A stretch of DNA of 64,000 nt from Paraburkholderia sp. C35 (GTDB lineage: Bacteria; Pseudomonadota; Gammaproteobacteria; Burkholderiales; Burkholderiaceae): the NCBI RefSeq assembly GCF_003121405.1, contig NZ_QBUY01000014.1, positions 1 to 64,000 on the forward strand, in the 5' to 3' direction. Shown one piece after another: positions 35,433-43,802 of this stretch. The translations under genes were made by a program, and so were the position numbers. Under the pieces are notes generated by a model. That model was not told where the DNA came from and did not search any database. It saw nothing but the letters and a program-made list of their open reading frames with translations. The stretch's first letter is position 1; the number at the start of each line of letters is the position of its first letter.

Positions 35433-36072
35433 AGCCAATCCTGTCACATACTGATCGACCGTTGAGACTTGTCTGCCTTCCTGGATATTCGTGAGGGCGA
35501 CAGGCTCAGGGGAGGGTATTCACGGGGGACCATCTTCTTGCATATGAGTGTGGATACACGTATCGTACGCCCACTGTGAAGTTTTTCAACACTGACAAAG
35601 ATGAGGGGTGAAAAATTTCGCTTAACGGTCGTAGGCAGCCAAATATGAGACTGCGCGGCTGCGCTTGATGACGGGCAAACGGAGGGTTCCACTGACTGCG
35701 CCGGAGCGGGTGTCTACTTGTCGGCTTTGACTCCATGGTTATTCCGCAAGCGTCCGGAGACGATGCTGGGCAGGTGCAAGGCGGTAATGCGAGAAGGCCG
35801 ATTCTTGACGCAGTGGGATCGGAGTTTGCAATCGTAATGGTAGCTATCAGGCGATGTGTTCGACTGCCGGCTTTTGCCACACATGTTGTTATGTGAGGCT
35901 AGTTGGAGCTTTGCGACAAGGTTATCGAATAAACCTTTGACGGCTACAAATCAAATGCGTTGAATTCGAATCAATCAAGGCGGAGTTTGACGTCCTGCGA
36001 TCTATCTTCCGCATTAGCAGGCACGTTGGGGTCGAGAAGGGGCGCAATCAATTTTAGCTCAGGTGAATGAAG
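35433..36072. other. Intergenic region holding the tetR promoter
   Basis: About 640 bases between the divergent TetR and quinone-reductase genes hold no gene that I can support. The only clear element is the TetR operator at 35545-35562. The rest shows no strong palindrome or known motif. Confidence 0.5.
35545..35562 (-). promoter_or_regulatory. TetR-type operator, autoregulatory site
   Basis: TGAGTGTGGATACACGTA is a slightly less perfect member of the GTGT-N4-ACAC family, placed upstream of the TetR gene. It probably allows autorepression. Confidence 0.6.
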
Positions 36073-36786
36073 ATGAACGTTCTGATCGTACACGCACATC
36101 CGGAATCTGGATCTTTCACGACAGCGATGCGCGACGCCGCCGCCCAGACATTGCTTGAAGCGGGACACGACGTGCGCATTTCTGACCTCTACGAAATGCA
36201 CTTCAACCCGATTGCAAGCGCAGACGATTTTCTGGAGCGGGCGAATGACGAATATCTCGTCTATGCGCTCGAACAGCGTCACGCGGATGCGAACGGTTTG
36301 CTGGCATCAGATATCAAGGCTGAACTCGATAAGGTCGTATGGGCAGATCTGATTATCTTCAGCTTCCCAATTTATTGGTTTTCGATGCCGGGGATCATGA
36401 AGGGCTGGGTCGACCGGGTGTTCGTGTCAGGCCGCTGTTATGGTGGGATGCGTTTTTATGACCGTGGTGGCATGAAGGGCAAGAAGGCACTGGTGGCTCT
36501 GACGCTGGGTGGTCAGCCTCACATGTTTGAGGCCGATGGCATACACGGTCCGCTCACGGATATGTTACGTCATTTGTTGCGTGGAACGCTCGGGTATCTG
36601 GGGTTCGACGTACTGCAACCGTTCGTCGGCTGGCACGTCCCGTACATCAGCGAAGATGCTCGTTCTGCTGTGCTTGATAACTATCGGGCGCGTCTCCTTG
36701 CGCTTGATAGTGAACAGCCTATGGACTTTCCAAGCCTCAACGATTTCGACCAGTTCTTGCGTCCCAAGGTGCATCAGAGCGCCTAG
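36073..36786 (+). CDS. NAD(P)H:quinone oxidoreductase-like flavoprotein (flavodoxin_2 fold)
   Basis: The 237-residue protein has the flavodoxin-like start MNVLIVHAHPESGSFTTAM for FAD/FMN phosphate binding. It then has ADLIIFSFPIYWFSMPGIMKGWVDRVF and ALTLGGQP, typical of NQO1/MdaB/KefF-type reductases. It performs two-electron reduction of quinones or related electrophiles in the cytoplasm. The ATG at 36073 is chosen because AGGTGA lies six bases upstream; an ATG at 36067 directly abuts that site. It is followed by a porin gene after 46 bases. Confidence 0.88.
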   Translation: MNVLIVHAHPESGSFTTAMRDAAAQTLLEAGHDVRISDLYEMHFNPIASADDFLERANDEYLVYALEQRHADANGLLASDIKAELDKVVWADLIIFSFPIYWFSMPGIMKGWVDRVFVSGRCYGGMRFYDRGGMKGKKALVALTLGGQPHMFEADGIHGPLTDMLRHLLRGTLGYLGFDVLQPFVGWHVPYISEDARSAVLDNYRARLLALDSEQPMDFPSLNDFDQFLRPKVHQSA

Positions 36787-36832
36787 GCACACTCATTTCC
36801 AGGTAGTTTCTTTAGCGCGGTCTGAAAACAAT

Positions 36833-37966
36833 ATGAAAACAAAGCATTTTTGTGTTGGCGTCCTCGCGGCGGTAAGTCCGGCAGTTTTCGCACAGTCGTC
36901 AGTAACGCTATACGGCGTGATGGACACTGGGATTGAGTATGTTTCGCATGCCAACGCCAACGGAGATCACGTGATCCGCATGCCAGGCATCACGGGCGAA
37001 TTGCCTTCCCGTTGGGGCTTGCGCGGTAAGGAGGACCTTGGCGGCGGATATGCTGCAGAATTTGTCATCGAGAGTGGTTTCAATACACGAGGCGGGGATT
37101 CGGGACAAGGCGGCCGTCTCTTTGGCCGACAAGCGTGGGTTGGTATCAGTAGCCCATATGGTATGTTGACTTTCGGCCGACAGTACTCGATGTCGTTCGT
37201 GGTTGACAGTGACGCTGACATTCTCGGTCCAAACATCTATGGAATCGGGTCGCTCGATGCATACATAGTGAACGCACGGAGCGATAACACGATCGGTTAT
37301 AAAGGAACGTGGAACGGTTTCACGCTTGGTGCTACGTACTCGTTCGGGCGTGACTCAACGGGTACAGGGAATTCTCCCGGACAGGGAACCTGCGCAGGCT
37401 CCGCGCCGGGTCAATTCACGCAATGTCGGCAGGTGTCGGCGATGCTGCGATACGATTCGAGCCTCTTCGGTCTCGCAGCCGTGTACGATGAGCAGCGCGG
37501 TGGGCCGAACGCGGCGGCGAATTTTTTTGACGGCGCAGCAACCATTCCCTTGACAAACTCTGGTGACAAGGACGTCCGTGTTACCGCAAATGGCTACGTG
37601 AAGCTAAGTGCTTTGAAGATCGGCGCCGGGTGGGTTGGCCGCAATGTAGTCACCAGTTCAACGACAGCAACTGGCGCGCACTCGAATTTGTTCTATGTAG
37701 GCGCCTGGTACCCGATAACGCCGACCTTTATCGTCGACGGTGAAGCGTACCGCATCGTCAATGCCGCGCAGGATGCGCGAGCTACATTGGGCGTGGTGCG
37801 TGGCACCTATCTGCTATCGAAGCGCACTGCCGTCTATCTACAGACCGCCTATCTTGCCAACAGCAGTCGAGCACGCTACTCGGTCAGTGCGGGCGGCGGA
37901 GGTACGACGCCGGCCGCGGGCGTCGGACAACTCGGAGTTATGGCTGGTATCCGGCACTTTTTTTGA
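36833..37966 (+). CDS. Gram-negative general porin (Burkholderia OmpC-like)
   Basis: The 377-residue outer-membrane protein begins with a signal peptide ending VFAQ and continues SSVTLYGVMDTGIEYV, the standard start of betaproteobacterial porins. It contains GLRGKEDLGGGYAAEFVIES and FGRQAWVGISSPYGMLTFGRQ and ends GIRHFF with the terminal Phe needed for barrel insertion. It forms a trimeric 16-strand diffusion pore. No strong ribosome site is visible. It may be induced together with the quinone reductase or independently. Confidence 0.92.
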   Translation: MKTKHFCVGVLAAVSPAVFAQSSVTLYGVMDTGIEYVSHANANGDHVIRMPGITGELPSRWGLRGKEDLGGGYAAEFVIESGFNTRGGDSGQGGRLFGRQAWVGISSPYGMLTFGRQYSMSFVVDSDADILGPNIYGIGSLDAYIVNARSDNTIGYKGTWNGFTLGATYSFGRDSTGTGNSPGQGTCAGSAPGQFTQCRQVSAMLRYDSSLFGLAAVYDEQRGGPNAAANFFDGAATIPLTNSGDKDVRVTANGYVKLSALKIGAGWVGRNVVTSSTTATGAHSNLFYVGAWYPITPTFIVDGEAYRIVNAAQDARATLGVVRGTYLLSKRTAVYLQTAYLANSSRARYSVSAGGGGTTPAAGVGQLGVMAGIRHFF

Positions 37967-38078
37967 TCGCACAAAGACTGTATCGATATTGTAAGAAATT
38001 ACAGATCGATAGGATGACAAGGGGCAGGTTTGCGATACCTCCCCGAAGGAGATCGATGCGAGTTGCGAGTTAGATGAG

Positions 38079-38108
38079 GGCGGCGGTGTCGAGTTGGTCG
38101 CCGCCTTT
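38079..38108 (+). terminator. Probable terminator after the porin gene
   Basis: GGCGGCG (38079-38085) and CGCCGCC (38099-38105) followed by TTTGTATT form a stem-loop 110 bases after the porin stop. Confidence 0.5.
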
Positions 38109-38152
38109 GTATTCGAGCCAGGCGCTGGTGATACAGAGCCATTGCTTGTGAA

Positions 38153-38170
38153 TAGGTGCGTTATCACCTA
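38153..38170. promoter_or_regulatory. Inverted repeat before a MarR gene
   Basis: TAGGTG-N6-CACCTA is a perfect six-base inverted repeat 119 bases upstream of the MarR start. It is a candidate autoregulatory site. Confidence 0.45.
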
Positions 38171-38288
38171 ATATGACACTCTGTTTGCTCGTTTTATGAG
38201 TGCCGTTATCAAGGTTGCTCCGGAAGGGAGAAATGCTTGGCCCTCGCGCGGCGCGAACGCCCCTCATCTACTTCGCAGAGATTGTTCA

Positions 38289-38798
38289 ATGCAACCACGT
38301 GCTCAGAATCAAAAGACAAAGGAACGCGCTCCGTTGCTGGGCGAGGAAATGGTGTCGCAGTGCGCGCTCTTCGACGTGAGCAGACTGTCGCGGCTCCTGA
38401 CCGGCTTGTATAACGCGAAAATGAAAGATGTACCCTTGTCGATTTCGCAATACACCCTGTTGATTAATATCGATGCGCTCGCTCCAGCGCGCGTGACGGA
38501 GGTTGCGAATGCGATGCTGATGGACCGCACCAGTGTGACCCGGTTGACCGAACCGCTGATTGCTCGTGGTTTCCTGAAAATTGAACAGAGCGCCGAGGAT
38601 CGGCGTGCGAAAAATCTGACGGTTACAGCAAAAGGGCGCACCGCTCTTCGCGCAAGTGAAGAGGCGTGGCGCGACGCGCAATTGGCGTTTCTCGAAGCAG
38701 TTGGACCTGAGCATTGGAGTCTGCTTCGCAAGACGTTGCGCGACACCGTTCATATGGTGCGTGAGCATGTTGGCGACGACCTTGCAGTTCAAGAGTGA
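38289..38798 (+). CDS. MarR-family transcriptional regulator
   Basis: The 169-residue protein has the MarR winged helix: SISQYTLLINIDALAPARVTEV, the recognition helix region MLMDRTSVTRLTEPLIARG and the wing DRRAKNLTVTAKG. ATG at 38289 is preferred; a longer frame to 38196 overlaps the likely operator region. No catabolic gene lies directly beside it (the porin is upstream, an Rrf2 gene downstream), so its target may be the porin/quinone-reductase pair or a distant locus. Confidence 0.82.
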   Translation: MQPRAQNQKTKERAPLLGEEMVSQCALFDVSRLSRLLTGLYNAKMKDVPLSISQYTLLINIDALAPARVTEVANAMLMDRTSVTRLTEPLIARGFLKIEQSAEDRRAKNLTVTAKGRTALRASEEAWRDAQLAFLEAVGPEHWSLLRKTLRDTVHMVREHVGDDLAVQE

Positions 38799-39024
38799 GT
38801 GCTTGTTGACTACGACTGCCGTTCGCCTCGCTGTTCGCTTCAGCGACGGTTGCGACGCGCTACAAATCTCCTGACGCGCGGTGTGCCAGACGATCGGGCG
38901 TGTGCATCGCGGTCAGACAGCTGATCGCGTCTTATGTCGGAGATCGCGCCAGCGCCCGGTCCTTAAGCGCTCAAGATTCCCCTCCGTACTGTGTGCGTGG
39001 TCTGAAACGGTCGCTTGCGGAAAG

Positions 39025-39036
39025 TAATTGCAATTA
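39025..39036. promoter_or_regulatory. Palindrome before an Rrf2-family gene
   Basis: TAATTGCAATTA is a perfect 12-base palindrome 27 bases before the Rrf2 start, and ATTGCA is repeated at 39042-39047. It is likely a self-regulatory site. Confidence 0.45.
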
Positions 39037-39062
39037 TGTTGATTGCACACTATGATGCAGTC

Positions 39063-39518
39063 ATGTCCACGAGCACCCGCTTCGCCGTAGCAGTTCATCT
39101 GCTAACAAACCTGGCCGCCGCAGGCGAGGAGCCTTTACGCTCCGAAGATCTTGCGCGAAGCGCCAGTACCAGTGCCAGCGTCGTTCGGAGTCTGCTCGTT
39201 CGGCTCAATAGAGCCGGTTTAACGCAGACCCAACTGGGTGCTGGCGGGGGCGTTCAGCTCAAGCGGCCGGCAAAAAAGATTCGGCTGATCGATGTGTACA
39301 GAGCGACCGAAGAAACCGAAATCTTCGCTCGTCACAGGACTGAGCCTTCGCAACGATGTCCAATCGGGCGCGTCATTCTTGATGTACTGAACCCTGTGTT
39401 CTCAAGAGCTCAGTCTGCCCTGGAGCATGAGCTGGCCTCCGTTACGGTCCAGGATGTGACTGAGGATGCCGCGAGATTGGCCGGTTTTAAGATCGGTAGT
39501 TACCGCCCACCCATTTGA
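39063..39518 (+). CDS. Rrf2-family transcriptional regulator
   Basis: The 151-residue protein has the Rrf2 winged-helix pattern: FAVAVHLLTNLAA, SASVVRSLLVRLNRAGL, and the Gly-rich wing GAGGGVQLKRPAKKIRLIDVYRA in separate segments. Only one Cys (RCPIG) is present, so it cannot bind an Fe-S cluster like IscR or NsrR and belongs to the YwnA-like, cluster-free branch. No partner gene is adjacent. An A+T-rich palindrome just upstream suggests autoregulation. Confidence 0.82.
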   Translation: MSTSTRFAVAVHLLTNLAAAGEEPLRSEDLARSASTSASVVRSLLVRLNRAGLTQTQLGAGGGVQLKRPAKKIRLIDVYRATEETEIFARHRTEPSQRCPIGRVILDVLNPVFSRAQSALEHELASVTVQDVTEDAARLAGFKIGSYRPPI

Positions 39519-39957
39519 CAGGCGATCCGTTGGTTGCAGACGGCTTGCGCGCAACAGTCGAACCGCCTCAGCGAAGCGTAACGGTTCCGTTCGTCATGAA
39601 AAGAAATTGTGGTATGACCACATTAACATAAAGAAATTTCGACGTAGCGACATCTGATTTGCCTCACTGTGCCCTGGACCTCTGCGTCGTAGCTCAACGT
39701 GCGTCGATTGATGGTCACCGGGTCAGGTCTATGTGTGCGGTCGCCTTATTGACCGCTTACCGATTCGAGCATCGCTTTTAGTACTAGGTGTGACTGTTCG
39801 CAACGTTGTGAACCACGCATGTCGTTCGAGGTAATGCTACGCAAGAGTCTTTTGTAGCCCGCGCATCTGTCGCGCGGTTGGCCTGCTCGCGACCTGGGTT
39901 CCATCCTTGGGAATTGGCCATCGTATGTGATTGACGACGAGCAACGAAGGATGATTC
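39519..39957. other. Intergenic region with a GntR-like inverted repeat
   Basis: There is no gene in these 439 bases. TGTGGT-ATG-ACCACA (39608-39622) is a perfect inverted repeat of the TGGT-N-ACCA type often used by GntR-family regulators, but no such regulator is encoded in the window. Confidence 0.4.
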
Positions 39958-40497
39958 ATGTGGCTGACTAACTTTGTTACACCCACTCTGAAGCAGACGT
40001 TAGAGATGTTGGGTGGCCTGCTCGACAGGGCGCGCAGGCAAATGCCGGAGAGAGCCGATGCTTTGATGTCTGGACGGCTCACTGCGGATATGTTTCCGTT
40101 GGCTTCCCAGCTACGGCTCGTCGCATTCCACGCACAGGAATCCATATTCAAGATTCGGGGCGAATCATCTCCTGAGTGGCTGGACGCACTGTCAATAGAG
40201 GCTCACGACGCAGTCGAGTCGCCGGGAACCATGGAAGATGCACAAACGAGAATCGACGAGGCATTGTGGTTTCTTGAGGATAATGTCCACCAGGTTGCCG
40301 GCAATGCCAGATCAAAGATTTCGCTCCAGATTCCTGAGGCTGGTGTTATTGATTTGAGCGGTGAGCAGTATTTTCGAGATTTTGTTTTGCCACAATTCTA
40401 CTTTCATAGCGTCACTGCCTATGCCATCCTCCTTACTCAAGGAGTCAATATAGGGAAACTAGATTTTATTCCGCAAATTTTTGCCTATGTGCGCTGA
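39958..40497 (+). CDS. DUF1993-family protein
   Basis: The 179-residue protein belongs to the DUF1993 family, helical four-bundle proteins related to the DinB/YfiT-like fold. FVTPTLKQTLEMLGGLLDRA opens the first helix, MFPLASQLRLVAFHAQE the second, and YFRDFVLPQFYFHSVTAYAI the last, with conserved His residues. The function of the family is unknown. It has a good AAGGA site. It stands alone and is followed by a terminator-like hairpin. Confidence 0.8.
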   Translation: MWLTNFVTPTLKQTLEMLGGLLDRARRQMPERADALMSGRLTADMFPLASQLRLVAFHAQESIFKIRGESSPEWLDALSIEAHDAVESPGTMEDAQTRIDEALWFLEDNVHQVAGNARSKISLQIPEAGVIDLSGEQYFRDFVLPQFYFHSVTAYAILLTQGVNIGKLDFIPQIFAYVR

Positions 40498-40504
40498 GGC
40501 ACAG

Positions 40505-40547
40505 CGGTCTCGCGAAGGCAGTTGGATTTTTAACCCCTGCGAGACCG
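40505..40547 (+). terminator. Hairpin after the DUF1993 gene
   Basis: CGGTCTCGC (40505-40513) and GCGAGACCG (40539-40547) form a perfect nine-base stem with a 25-base loop starting 8 bases after the stop codon. Confidence 0.5.
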
Positions 40548-40904
40548 AGCGCGGACTGAGTTAGATTGTGTGGTTATGCGGTAAAAATCTGTTGCGGCTT
40601 CGAGTCGGATGCGTCCGGGGGCATTCAAAGACAAACGGCAAAGCCAATCCGCATGGACCGAGTCATACAAACCATCTCTTTAGTCCGAGTGGCAGCACGT
40701 CGGGAGCGAGCTAGGGATCTGCATATCCAGTGATTTGTGCAGATCCTAAGAATTCCGCAATCTACTTCCCTATTGACTCACGCTATGCACTTGGGCGTCC
40801 GACAGTGCAGCGTTCGGCGTCGTCGTTGATTCGATGGCTGAGTCTTGCAGTTGATTTGGAGGCAACGGGCCGGTTTTGCGGGCGTTGCTTGCTATGGAGA
40901 GTAG
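40548..40904. other. Intergenic region, nothing recognised
   Basis: About 357 bases upstream of a TetR gene. I see no convincing open frame, palindrome or RNA structure beyond the expected promoter. Confidence 0.4.
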
Positions 40905-41471
40905 ATGATGGGCCGTTCACAAGAAGAGAAAGCGCAGTCACGACACCGGATTGTTGCGATCGCCTCGCGACGTTTCCGTGAGCTGGGTCTCGGAGGCATC
41001 AGCATCGCCGATATTATGAAGGAAGCCGGCATGACTGTCGGTGGCTTCTACAGGCATTTCGAGTCGCGCGATGAACTGGTCTGCGAGGCGATGGCCGCTG
41101 CTTGCCAGGAGATGGAAGATTCCGTTCTGACCAAGCAGCCAACGCTAAAGTTGAGTATTCAGACATATCTTTCCGAAACTCATCGCGATGAAATCAGCAG
41201 TGGGTGTCTGGTATCGTCGCTGGTGAACGACACCGCACGAAGTACCGATGATGTTCGAAAGGTATACGCCGAGCGCCTTGAGGCCAGCCTTCGGCTTCTT
41301 GAGAGCCAGATGCCTGACGCATGCGAAGGGGAGTTTAGAGAAAAGGCGATTCTGATTTACAGCGCTTATGTGGGCGCATTAGGATTGTCGCGAGCAGTGC
41401 CGGACTCCGAGCTGTCTCGTCAGATTCTCGATGTCGTGGCGTCACAATTGATCTCTCTTTTCCCCGTATAG
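40905..41471 (+). CDS. TetR-family transcriptional regulator
   Basis: The 188-residue protein has the helix-turn-helix GLGGISIADIMKEAGMTVG followed by GFYRHFESRDELV, and a C-terminal domain with SGCLVSSLVNDTARS and VGALGLSRAVPD, typical of the AcrR/NemR-like branch that senses electrophiles through cysteines. Its convergent neighbour is an Old Yellow Enzyme, the enzyme NemR controls in enteric bacteria, but the arrangement here is tail to tail and an Rrf2 gene lies at the enzyme's promoter side. GGAG precedes the tandem ATG start. Confidence 0.85.
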   Translation: MMGRSQEEKAQSRHRIVAIASRRFRELGLGGISIADIMKEAGMTVGGFYRHFESRDELVCEAMAAACQEMEDSVLTKQPTLKLSIQTYLSETHRDEISSGCLVSSLVNDTARSTDDVRKVYAERLEASLRLLESQMPDACEGEFREKAILIYSAYVGALGLSRAVPDSELSRQILDVVASQLISLFPV

Positions 41472-41497
41472 CATCTAGTGTCTCAGTTAAACACAGG

Positions 41498-41522
41498 CCC
41501 AGACGACCATCGGTCGCCTGGG
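41498..41522. terminator. Bidirectional terminator between tetR and the Old Yellow Enzyme gene
   Basis: CCCAGACGACC, ATC, GGTCGCCTGGG forms an 11-base stem, fully paired on the minus strand if G-U is counted. It separates the convergent genes. Confidence 0.6.
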
Positions 41523-41542
41523 ATGGTAATTACTAGCCCACG

Positions 41543-42625
41543 TTACTCGTCAACCGCTTCCTCGACTTCGCCGAGCAACGGGTAATCGTTGTAGCCAGTT
41601 TCGCTTTGAGCATAGATTGTTTCGGCGTTGAGAGCATTAAGCGGCGCGCCGCGCTGGAGTCGTTCCACAAGATCGGGGTTTGCGATGTAGAGCCGTCCAA
41701 ATGCCACAGCATCGCCTTCACCACGTTTAATCGCTTGCTCCGCGGTTTCCTTCGTGAATCCTTCGTTGAGGATGTACGTCCCCTTGAATACGCGTCGTAC
41801 ATCGCTTCCGATACGATCTTCTCCCTGGTCAAGAGATTCGCGCGCAAAAATGAAAGCGATCTTACGAGCATTCAATTGCTCTGCGACGTACAGGAACAGA
41901 GCCCGAGGGTTCGAATCCTGCATGGAGTATGAGCTGGACATCAGGTTGAGGTGGACGCCAACGCGATCTGCAGGCCAAACGCTCAGCAAAGCATCTACGA
42001 CCTCAAGAAGGAAGCGTGCGCGATTCTCAATCGAACCGCCATATCGGTCCGTCCGCTTGTTTGACCCGTCGTGCAAGAACTGGTCGACGAGATACCCATT
42101 AGCGCCGTGCAGTTCGATACCGTCGAAACCTGCTCGTTTCGCATTTTCCGCTCCACGCCGAAAGTCTTCCACAATGGCGGGGATTTCCTCGGTTTCGAGC
42201 GCGCGAGGCACAGTGTACTCACGTTTGGGACGCACGAGCGTGACGTGACCCTCGGGTGCAATGGCACTCGGTGCAACCGGCGGTTGACCATCATGATAGA
42301 CCGGATCAGAAACCCGGCCCACGTGCCATAGCTGGGAGAGGATTCGACCACCTGCTTCATGCACGGCCGTAGTAATGCTTTTCCAGCCCTCGATCTGCTT
42401 TTCACTCCAGATTCCTGGCGTGTTGGGATAGCCCACGCCTTGCGGAGTCACCGACGTGGCTTCAGTAATAATGAGGCCGGCCGAGGCACGTTGAACATAG
42501 TGATGCACGTTGAGTGGGCCAGGGGCGCGCTCATCAAATGCACGCATGCGGGTCAAAGGCGCCATTACGATGCGATTAGGAAGCGTCAGTGCACCGATTT
42601 GGATGGGATCAAAGAGGCTAGTCAT
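41543..42625 (-). CDS. Old Yellow Enzyme-family alkene reductase
   Basis: The 360-residue FMN barrel starts with LFDPIQIGALTLPNRIVMAP and has the catalytic His/Asn pair in ELHGANGYLVDQF (near residue 175). It also has the RTDRYGGSIENRARF signature and VAFGRLYIANPDL near the phosphate-binding end. It reduces activated C=C bonds of enals, enones, maleimides or nitro compounds with NAD(P)H. The length matches NemA. A perfect TGTAACT-N5-AGTTACA repeat at 42721 lies about 95 bases upstream, next to the divergent Rrf2 gene, which probably controls it. Confidence 0.92.
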   Translation of the reverse strand: MTSLFDPIQIGALTLPNRIVMAPLTRMRAFDERAPGPLNVHHYVQRASAGLIITEATSVTPQGVGYPNTPGIWSEKQIEGWKSITTAVHEAGGRILSQLWHVGRVSDPVYHDGQPPVAPSAIAPEGHVTLVRPKREYTVPRALETEEIPAIVEDFRRGAENAKRAGFDGIELHGANGYLVDQFLHDGSNKRTDRYGGSIENRARFLLEVVDALLSVWPADRVGVHLNLMSSSYSMQDSNPRALFLYVAEQLNARKIAFIFARESLDQGEDRIGSDVRRVFKGTYILNEGFTKETAEQAIKRGEGDAVAFGRLYIANPDLVERLQRGAPLNALNAETIYAQSETGYNDYPLLGEVEEAVDE

Positions 42626-43019
42626 AAGCTGATTTCTCGTCTCGTAGTAAATTTGGATGCGGAGTTTCGTTGAGAAGTGTCGCGATGCTGATGAATGCGC
42701 GACTCTAGAATGACTTCAGATGTAACTTAATGAGTTACATCATAGTTTGGAGGACGGTGGAAGGCAAGCCGAATTTGTTGGCGAACACTGAATGCTGGAC
42801 TAGCTGGCTGTTCTTTGAACTCAGCCCGTTCACAATGCATGCGGTGGCCCGTATCGTCGTGTTTGTCAAGAGGAGTGTCGTACAATCATCCTGTGAGTCA
42901 CATGGATATCAGATCGGACAGTTAATGGGTGCGCATCCTTCCAATCACACAACGAGAAATTTGACAGTTTCGGGCGTAACCAATAGAGTTATGATTGAAC
43001 ATACTGTTACTCATAAGTC
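42626..43019. other. Divergent promoter region of the Old Yellow Enzyme and Rrf2 genes
   Basis: No gene is supported in this 394-base gap. It holds the perfect repeat at 42721-42739 and a degenerate copy of it (TGTTACTCATAAGTCATG) ending on the Rrf2 start codon at 43005-43022. Confidence 0.5.
42721..42739. promoter_or_regulatory. Perfect inverted repeat, candidate Rrf2 operator
   Basis: TGTAACT-TAATG-AGTTACA has two perfect seven-base arms. It lies 96 bases upstream of the Old Yellow Enzyme start and is the best candidate site for the divergent Rrf2-family protein. Confidence 0.6.
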
Positions 43020-43472
43020 ATGAGCGCGAATAGCCGCTTAACCGTGGCATCACATATTTTGACCTGGATGGCTCTCGTTGCCCGGGAGTCATCTGATCCG
43101 GTGACCTCCGATCGTATCGCTGCGAGCGTGAGGACGAACCCAGTTGTAATCCGTCGGACGCTGGGGCTTCTCGCTAAGGCGGGCCTTGTCGAGAGCTATC
43201 GGGGAATTAACGCCGGATGGCGTCTCGCTAAAGATCCTCGCGAGATTAGTTTGCTGAACGTCTTCGACGCGCTGGAGGAGGGTCCTCAGTTCGCACTCCA
43301 CGCAACCAGGCCAAGTCAGGTGTGTCCAGTTGGTCGAAGTATCGGTGGGACTTTGAGTAGTGTCTACGGATCGATACAGGATGGTGTGCGAAAGACACTA
43401 GCCGAAAAGACGATAGAGAAGATATTGGCTGAGACGCTTGCATCTGAGCGGCGAAAGGCCAACCTGTTGTAG
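43020..43472 (+). CDS. Rrf2-family transcriptional regulator
   Basis: The 150-residue protein has the Rrf2 winged helix (TVASHILTWMALVARES, VVIRRTLGLLAKAGLVES, RGINAGWRLAKDPREISL). A single Cys occurs in QVCPVG, so an Fe-S cluster is unlikely. The normal wing motif GxxGG is changed to RGINAGW. It is divergent from the Old Yellow Enzyme gene, and a degenerate repeat overlaps its own start codon, which suggests repression of both genes. No ribosome site is obvious. Confidence 0.82.
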   Translation: MSANSRLTVASHILTWMALVARESSDPVTSDRIAASVRTNPVVIRRTLGLLAKAGLVESYRGINAGWRLAKDPREISLLNVFDALEEGPQFALHATRPSQVCPVGRSIGGTLSSVYGSIQDGVRKTLAEKTIEKILAETLASERRKANLL

Positions 43473-43802
43473 GTAAGATGAACCTCTGGATATAGATGAG
43501 AGCAGCCGCGTCTGTTCTGGTGGTTGCCTAACTGCAGTTATCGTCGCAGCTGTCGCTTGGGTGCTGCTTGCAAGCGTTGTTTCGGCTACATCTCGAAAGA
43601 TTTGGCGATACTTTCCCGAGGAGTAAATGCGAAATCGCCAGCCGATGCGCTCGCAGAGGCGGCCAGCATCGGTCAATCTCGGGGCCTGTGCGATTGCCCA
43701 CATGGCTGCACCATACTTGCATCGATCCCACGACCAGCGTCTGCTCCAGATAGTAGTGCTCCAGCGGTGGCCAAGGCAGATCGTATCAATTTGAATGATC
43801 GG
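43473..43802. other. Intergenic region, nothing recognised
   Basis: About 330 bases between convergent Rrf2 and MarR genes. Short frames exist on both strands, but none shows a known domain or ribosome site. Confidence 0.4.

Noticed and set aside
36509..36832. N-terminal extension of the porin frame into the quinone-reductase gene
   Set aside because: The porin signal peptide starts at 36833; the extension overlaps a well-supported gene in another frame.
41907..41918. GGTTCGAATCC, the T-arm sequence of a tRNA
   Set aside because: It lies inside the Old Yellow Enzyme coding frame and no acceptor, D-arm or anticodon arm can be built around it.
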